From the NCBI GenBank assembly GCA_015345905.1, contig JADDTR010000004.1, forward strand, positions 186,001-250,000: a stretch of 64,000 nucleotides of DNA. Direction: 5' to 3'. The position numbers and the translations under genes are program-made. This DNA comes from Aotearoamyces nothofagi. Its lineage: Eukaryota; Ascomycota; Leotiomycetes; Leotiales; Tympanidaceae. A model generated the notes under the pieces. The model made no database searches. It was not told the origin of the DNA and saw only the letters and a program-made list of their open reading frames with translations. Within the stretch, counting starts at the first letter, position 1, and the number at the start of each line of letters is the position of its first letter. Of this stretch, positions 57,919-64,000 are shown one piece after another.

Positions 57919-60900
57919 TTACAAGTCTTCATCAGAATTGTAGAGGTATACTGTAGATAGAAGTGTATATAGATCGATGCTATATATTCCTTGTAAAATC
58001 TCCTCCAATTCGATCCAAAGATTATAACAAATGTTAAGGTATATAGTAGACTGAATTGTATAAGTAGAAGTGAATTCTTGATATAAAACTATACAAGCCT
58101 TCTTACAATTGGCTGTAAGAAGACCGATAAAGGTAGACTTGAACTCTGGAAGCAGGATGTCGAGGATATTTGGACAGACCTTGGCAGTGATACTATATTT
58201 GGAAATCAAGTAGTCCGGATCAGTATACTTCATCTTGATGGTGTAAATCTATATATCCTGCTCTTTAGTACTACTGTTGATTGTATCTCCTATAGTGTTA
58301 TCTAGCTCATCCTAAGTATCAATAGTAGTGATAGAAGTAGAGGTCTATATCTATTTATCAACAGCCTCATTGGTATACTCGGTAGGCTGGGTCATCTATA
58401 TATCGGTAGATAGGGGAATTGTCCAATCGTTAGCTGCTGTAGTGATATCCAATGGCAAGGACTTCTAGTTTATATTACCTATACTCTTATTACCCCAGGT
58501 GTTATCAATATCAGAAGCTCTAGTATTGACTGAAGGGTTCAGAGATTTGTAGTTAGACTTGGTAAGTATAACTCTTACTGTAACAAATCGATAAGTGTAG
58601 AAAGTATACTCGGTCTCTAGACATTGTACTAGATTGTACTCCTTTGCAAGTGAGAACAGAGATCAGATTTCAGCATTGCTATATTGCAGGTTGTCAAGGG
58701 AGCTGGACTGTCCTACAACTATTGAGACATCAGTAGTATATATAATATTGACCAAACTGTATCCTCGGTTATTAGTAAAGCCAAGGCAACTAGTAATACC
58801 TAAATTGTAGAGAATACATCGAGCCTCATTGCCTTCTATACTGTTAGATGTACCAATAATTACTCAATTGTACTCCTAGTCTAGTAATTCAAGGTACAGC
58901 TGTCTCAATATATATTGATAGATGTAGATTTATATATTGTATAGGGTAATGATACTGAAACTCGATGCTAGAATACCCTTCTTTATATATGTCTCAATGA
59001 TGTTGACTACAATCGATATAAAGGTGATATTAAACTACAACTTAGTGACTGAATCGACTATTGACTCTATACCGCTGGTCTTGAGATATATAGTAGGTGA
59101 TATAGAGTCAGCCTCTCTATCAATAAGGATTTCATTGATCGCCTTTATAATTGGCTTAGTCGACAGGTGCTTGTTGTTACTAGATGTATCAGGACTGTTG
59201 ATTGCAAAGTTGTAGTAATAGCAGATAGTTGGGATGTCTATAATTCTGGTCTAGGAGTGTCGCTGTATCTTTAGCTCAGCCTTGGGCCAATATACCAAGT
59301 TGAAGAAATCTATCACTGATATAGATATATCCTTGAGGAAGTTGGTTGGTAGTATAGGTCTGGGTACAATAGGATCGAGTTGATAAGGGTCTCCGACAAT
59401 GATAATTGTAGAAGCCTCAATATAAACTATAATCGAGATCAGTTCGGCTGTCAAACCTCGATTTATCTTGTCTCCTATAATAACTGTAGCCAGAAAGGAT
59501 TTGTAGAACAATAGGGTACAAACATTAATCAGAGTAGTGTCTATAACCTTTGTATTGTTTGCAATATATACTCTGACTTTAGTGAGTTTCTTAGTCAGCT
59601 GCTAGCAGTTATTACTCTCTATATTATTGCCCAGCTCTATAAATCGGTCAATATAGATACAAGCACTAACAAACTTATTAGGATTGGTGTATTTGTAGTC
59701 TGACTTAATAAGGCCGACGACAGCAAGTACAGAGTATCTGATACTCTACTTTACTGACTTAAATCAAGGGTCGTTTACTAACGACTCTCTAGGCTTGAGG
59801 GCTTTATTTATAGTATCGATAAAGTCTTTGGTATACTTAGCATCAACTAGGTCCTTGTTGATAGTGTTATTTGGTAATAGAACTATCTTATTAGCAACAG
59901 TAACCTGGTCTAAGACGACCTGCCTTCTAATGTTATTAATATAGTCATCGGATAATAGCTCTAGAGTGGTTGGTAATATATCGGACTTCTTTGTAGGCTT
60001 CGAGAGCTTTGGTTGAGTGCTCTCCTCTTTGTAGTACTACTAGTAGACAAGTGCTATATACTCGATTAGTCTATTCTTAGTATCGATGTCTTGCTTCTCT
60101 TCTATATACCATTTAATTTGGCCTATATATAGAGGAACTAGATAGTTAGTAGAGAATGTCTTCAAGTTATAATCGATGTAGTCGAATTGCTTGCTAAGAG
60201 TTAACTTCAGAGTGGTTGTAAGATTCTTGAGATCAAGACTGTCTTGATGACTAGTATCCTTCTATTCCAATGATACTAGCTGAGATATATTCAGGCTATA
60301 CTTCTTTGTATAGACAGTAGTATATATATAGATATACAACTTCTTAGTAGCAATATTGTACCTATATACAATAAGCTTACTCTTCAGCTCCGAGTATTTC
60401 AGGCATTTGGTATAGATTTTCTCAATGCCAATATCTGTAGGTTTATTTGACGAGGCTATAAAGAGGAACTTCAAGTTCTACTGATCTGTCGACTTTGTTG
60501 CCTCGAATCGGAGTAATGCTACAATGACTTCAGCTACAAACCGAGTTTTTCCAATACTTGCTCGACTGGTAAGTAGTCTGAAGTTTAGGCTATAATAGAC
60601 CGAGATAGCTGAAAGGTATTCTAGATATACCTTATAGTCGATGTCAATCAAATATAATAGGAAGGGCTTTGCTTCTTTAAGGAAATCGAAGTACAATTTG
60701 GGAATTGAGCTGTAATTTAGAACCAGCTTCTACAGCTTCGAGATATATTGATTGGAGATCTACAATCTCTTCTAGCCTACTAGAGTCTCGGTGTCCTGCT
60801 TTATACCTCGAGCCAATAAGCTATATATATAGATGACTTGACGAGTTGATGTATTGGATGTCTCAAGTTGGATATAGACTTGAAGGAGTAGAGCCGAGTT

Positions 60901-62130
60901 CAAGGCATTGTATATTGATTGATTAGTAGACTGATTGCTATCTCTACAAGGGACTTTGCTAGTAATATATAGTCGCTGGACTCGAAGTTGCAGATCGATA
61001 GCTATCTTACTAGGTTTCTAACAAGGATACTTGGTTAACAAGGTTACTTCTCTAGTATATACCTAGGTAGTATCAGTGATGACAACGGATTGCTACTCTT
61101 TAGTGGAAGCTCTGTTCTTTAGAGCAAATATTATATAGACGATATCCTCTACTTGCAAGCATTTATCGACCAATTGATTAGACTCCAACATTGATAAGTA
61201 GTAGATATTACCGGATCTAGAAATGCTTATAAACTTGACTTGGTAGATAACAGAGTTGAACTTAGTAACTTTGCAGTTCTCGAACTCTGAGACTTAGAGA
61301 TAACCGAATGCTTTCTATATAATATAGTCGAGCAGGTCAGGATAGATGTTAGTAGGTCTCGGGCTTACATTTGGACGAGGATTATAGCACAGTTGACTAT
61401 ACTGAATAAACAGTATTGCAGCGTCCTTAGATTGGTATTTCTTGTTGTAGAAGTAAGTGACTATAATACCCTTATTGTTCTCGGCCTCAAATCGCTGCTC
61501 GAGCTCATCGAGTGAGTCGGCGAATACTTTGGTCTTGTTGTAGATATAGAGGACAAGTACTCCGTTCAACTAGATGGCTTCCTTAAATGTCTCGAGGGAC
61601 CGTTTAATCTATAGATATATCTCGATCTTCTTTGTCTCGTCGTTGATATATCGATCGAACTCAAGATTGTTGTAGAGGTTCTTTGCCATGATTCCCTTAT
61701 AAGTAAATAGGATCTCAATCTGTAGAACTCTATACTTGTTGGAGTCAACTTGTAAAATAAACTTACAGTTGCTTACTAGGCTTGGGATAAGTTTAGTAAC
61801 AAGGAATACTATATCAGGGTCAAAGTCAGCGATATCAGCGTTTGTATCATTGATAACTTTGCAGATTTTAGTAGAGCCCTTATAGTTAGTATTATATAGC
61901 GAAACCTCAACATTAAATCGATTGTCCTTGTAGTAAAGTGCTAATAGTAAAGTAACGTTTGCCTTCAGTATCAACTTCCTATATATCTTGTCAGTAGCAT
62001 TGTAGCAAACCTTGATAGTAACGTCAGAGTTCTGATCACTATTGAGAGAGCTAGCAGTTTGTCTATTAGCTGTCTCGATAATATAGTAGTATAAGATACT
62101 GCTTCCTCTAGCTTTGGCTATAATGTCGAC
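57919..62130 (-). pseudogene. RIP-like decayed Upf1-type SF1 helicase
   Basis: Reading the minus strand in one fixed frame from about 62130 to 57919 gives a protein-like sequence of about 1400 codons. Some thirty stops break it, mostly TAG or TAA, with at least two TGA. Open pieces at 61974-61609, 61569-61315, 60696-60478, 60474-60262, 59511-59251 and 58233-57919 are all in the same frame, so there are no net frameshifts. Motifs: a Walker A-like RASIGKTRFVAE (near 60550), SSNKPTDIG just after, IIVGDPYQLDPIV (near 59400) and SIEGNEAR with NNRGY (near 58800). These are the order of SF1B Upf1-like helicases. The N-terminal 500 codons match no domain I can name. The base composition (TA-rich) and stops at Gln, Trp or Arg codons fit RIP on a repeated gene. 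Confidence 0.72.
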
Positions 62131-62863
62131 AAGTAAGTTAGAAGAAAAACGAGAGTAGAGGTAAAGTAAAGAGCTGGACTATATCTGGTAGAGACCAATA
62201 TATAGAGCTTATCAGAAATATACTATAGTATTACAGTATAGAGGTTGGTGTAGATGAAGAGTATACAGAAGGAAGAGAGAGTATTTTGAAATAAAGAGAG
62301 TGTTTGTATATAGTACTGATTGTACTAGTACAAATATAAAAGTGAATGCTATTGCCTAGCCTAGTATATATTTAGACGAGTGTAACTTAGAGCCCCTCTT
62401 TCAGCAAGGTCTAAGGCAGTAAGTCCTAATTCGAGTATTGCCGGTCGGCAGAATAATAAATATAATAGCAACTTGATAGCTTTACTGCCAGAGAATATAG
62501 ATTAATATAGCTGTATAATTAGTAATAGAGAGATCGAGCCAGCTGTAGCCTTATACAGTACAATCTGCCCCCTGGTGATTAGGTAAGAGAGCTGTGATAT
62601 ACTCTCCTTATAATATTTGTAGCCATGTAGTTGGAATATACCTCTATTTCGATTCTGTCTAGTTGAAAGTCTATGCCTTTATCTAACAGTTTGCTATTGC
62701 TAGACAAGACGACTCTAGAGTGCTATATTCTTACTGGAGGCATCGATTTAACACTTAAGAAGGTGATGAAGTTTACATCTAGCTGTTATATTACTTCTAG
62801 CTTATTAGTGATCGATGAGCTCCTCAGCGATCAATGAACTTCTTGTTGATCGGTGACAATAAA
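62131..62863. other. AT-rich spacer between the two relics
   Basis: This includes the 5' flank of the helicase relic. No gene is seen. It may contain the outer part of the retroelement's LTR. It has a few less-decayed GC patches (for example 62385-62460). Confidence 0.4.
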
Positions 62864-62911
62864 CTTCGGTGGCAAGAAGCTTCGGTGACAAGAAGCTTCG
62901 GTAACAAGAAG
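62864..62911. repeat. 16-bp tandem repeat, three copies
   Basis: Three units of CTTCGGTGRCAAGAAG (62864-62879, 62880-62895, 62896-62911) differ by transitions only. A diverged half-unit precedes them. It lies in the probable LTR region of the decayed retroelement. Confidence 0.85.
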
Positions 62912-64000
62912 CTTCCTCTACTATCTCGCTATTTATCTCCTCTTCGATTGTCTTCTTTGGCATTAGAAAGGTATTTGTAGAAGTATTACTCCTTTCTATT
63001 AACTTCTTATCATCTAGATATATATCTACATTGGTAGATAGTCGGTATAAGAAACCTCTCTATACCTTGTCTACAAGGACTTAGTCGAGGCCTATATCTG
63101 AGTATACTATCTCGACTGGATATAATAAGGCTGGCTTTTGATAGAGATAGAGGATCGATGAAAGGGGAGAAGAAGGTAGCTGTTAAATAGACAGCTTTAG
63201 TATATCTCTCAGATAAATAACATCGATATTCCAAATGTCGAATGTTGGTATCATTAGCAATTAGTGATACAATTGATAAATGATATAGGTATCCTATTAT
63301 ACCCCTCCTCTAGAACTAAAAAGAACGCTACCCGGTGTTTTAAAAGCAAAATAAATTGGTGAGATCCAAGTACCTATTTCTAGATAGCTCTACAAATCTC
63401 ATCGCCGCTCTATCAATTGTAAATGATAGTGATACTGCTGCTACTATTTCGGTGTATTCTACTTCCAGTAGGAACTTCGATATATCTATCTCCGGCAAGT
63501 GTAGAATATATATCTTAAGATCGTCTAGGTGATACTTCTTTGTTTTTCTATCTCTATAGATGTTATAGACTAATTCCAACACTGGTGATCGAAGTTCAAC
63601 AAGTAATCGGGGTCCTATCTACTAAGACTCTAGTTTCTTCCTATATACCTTATCCTTCTAATGATTGTAAATAAGTACTAGGTCTCCAATCTTTGGCTTG
63701 GTCTATTGTAGATTCCTAGATACTTCCTATTTCTTGTATACTTTAGCTACCGATATAGCCAGTCGGTTATATTCTTCCTCTCTTTTCTTCTACAGGAATT
63801 TCCAATGAGCCTCTAGGGCTGCTATATTTGTCTATAGAGTGTCGTTGACTGCTGTTGTATATTCTGCTACTAAAAGCTGCTAGTGTTCAAGAGTGTATAT
63901 CTATTTAGGTATATACTCTAGCATTATCTTAGACGGATAGAATCTATAGGATTTGATCAATCGAGTGTTGATTACCAATGCTGTCTCAGAGAAGGAGTAT
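62912..64000 (-). mobile_element. Decayed Ty3/Gypsy retrotransposon: integrase tail, polypurine tract and probable 3' LTR
   Basis: Read from the window edge at 63999 leftward in one frame, the minus strand gives the end of an integrase: ETALVINTRLIKSY, then PSKIMLEYIP, KPKIGDLVLIYN, PRLLVELRSPVLELVYNIY and YHLDDLKIYI. This is the core end plus the GPY/F-like C-terminal module of Ty3/Gypsy elements. About ten in-frame TAG/TAA stops interrupt it, with no frameshift. A purine run (AGAGGAGGGG, minus strand, 63302-63312) after the coding part is a good polypurine tract, and TATAATAGGA after it would start the LTR. The outer LTR end is not resolved. The element continues beyond the window. Confidence 0.72.

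Noticed and set aside
57895-57925. TTCGATCC box resembling a tRNA T-arm
   Set aside because: No matching acceptor stem upstream. It lies at the end of the helicase relic in RIP-like DNA.
57919-62130. Stop-codon reassignment (TAR read as Gln) instead of decay
   Set aside because: The same frame also contains TGA stops and normal CAA codons, and all intact genes in the window use TAA, TAG and TGA as stops.

Overview
The window is nuclear DNA from a filamentous ascomycete (Pezizomycotina; Leotiomycetes is my guess, not shown). The signs are many short introns (45-90 nt) with GTRNGT donors and CTRAY branch sites, two Zn2Cys6 regulators, a cutinase, a hybrid histidine kinase, an FLC/TRP-type channel, and an AT-rich block whose relics carry C-to-T decay like repeat-induced point mutation (RIP). 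I read 20 protein genes, and nearly all could be joined exon by exon into one open frame. Splice sites were called by eye.

Layout. 0.8-1.5 kb: small secreted protein (-). 3.2-5.4 kb: Pif1-like helicase with an RNase H1-type N-terminus (-). 6.5-7.4 kb: inverted-repeat element. 7.7-11.1 kb: acid sphingomyelinase and a Ser/Thr-rich GPI-type surface protein (+). 11.7-15.3 kb: mitochondrial RNB exoribonuclease (-), divergent from the molybdopterin synthase small subunit (15.8 kb, +). 16.2-16.75 kb: PSI-domain membrane protein (-), divergent from a Zn2Cys6 factor (17.1-19.9 kb, +). 20.8-21.6 kb: AIG1/FAR-17a hydrolase (-), divergent from a WD40-cyclophilin (21.8-23.8 kb, +). 24.2-27.2 kb: second Zn2Cys6 factor (+). 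28.2-30.0 kb: 4-coumarate-CoA-ligase-like enzyme ending in AKL (-), divergent from ATP11 (30.5-31.4 kb, +). 32.1-33.1 kb: unknown protein (-). 35.2-37.6 kb: FLC/TRP-like channel (+). 38.6-42.8 kb: GAF hybrid histidine kinase (+). 43.4-43.7 kb: 98-residue protein with a three-codon first exon (-). 44.5-45.4 kb: cutinase (-). 48.6-49.9 kb: very GC-rich conserved-looking unknown (+). 50.3-52.9 kb: flavin monooxygenase with a DUF6314-like tail (-), with a minisatellite inside an intron. 54.7-56.5 kb: DAL5/TNA1-type MFS permease (+).

At about 57.5 kb the sequence changes to an AT-rich, TA-rich, gene-dead block that runs to the end. It holds a roughly 4.2-kb Upf1-like SF1 helicase relic, kept in a single frame but full of TAG/TAA stops, and next to it the integrase tail of a Ty3/Gypsy element with a polypurine tract and probable LTR.

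Most of the first 57 kb is housekeeping or ordinary accessory content and does not form a secondary-metabolite cluster. The most unusual things are three introns that all appear to start with the same non-canonical GCAAGC donor, the intron minisatellite that runs into a 3' splice site, the multicopy-type helicase relic, and a few proteins I could not assign.
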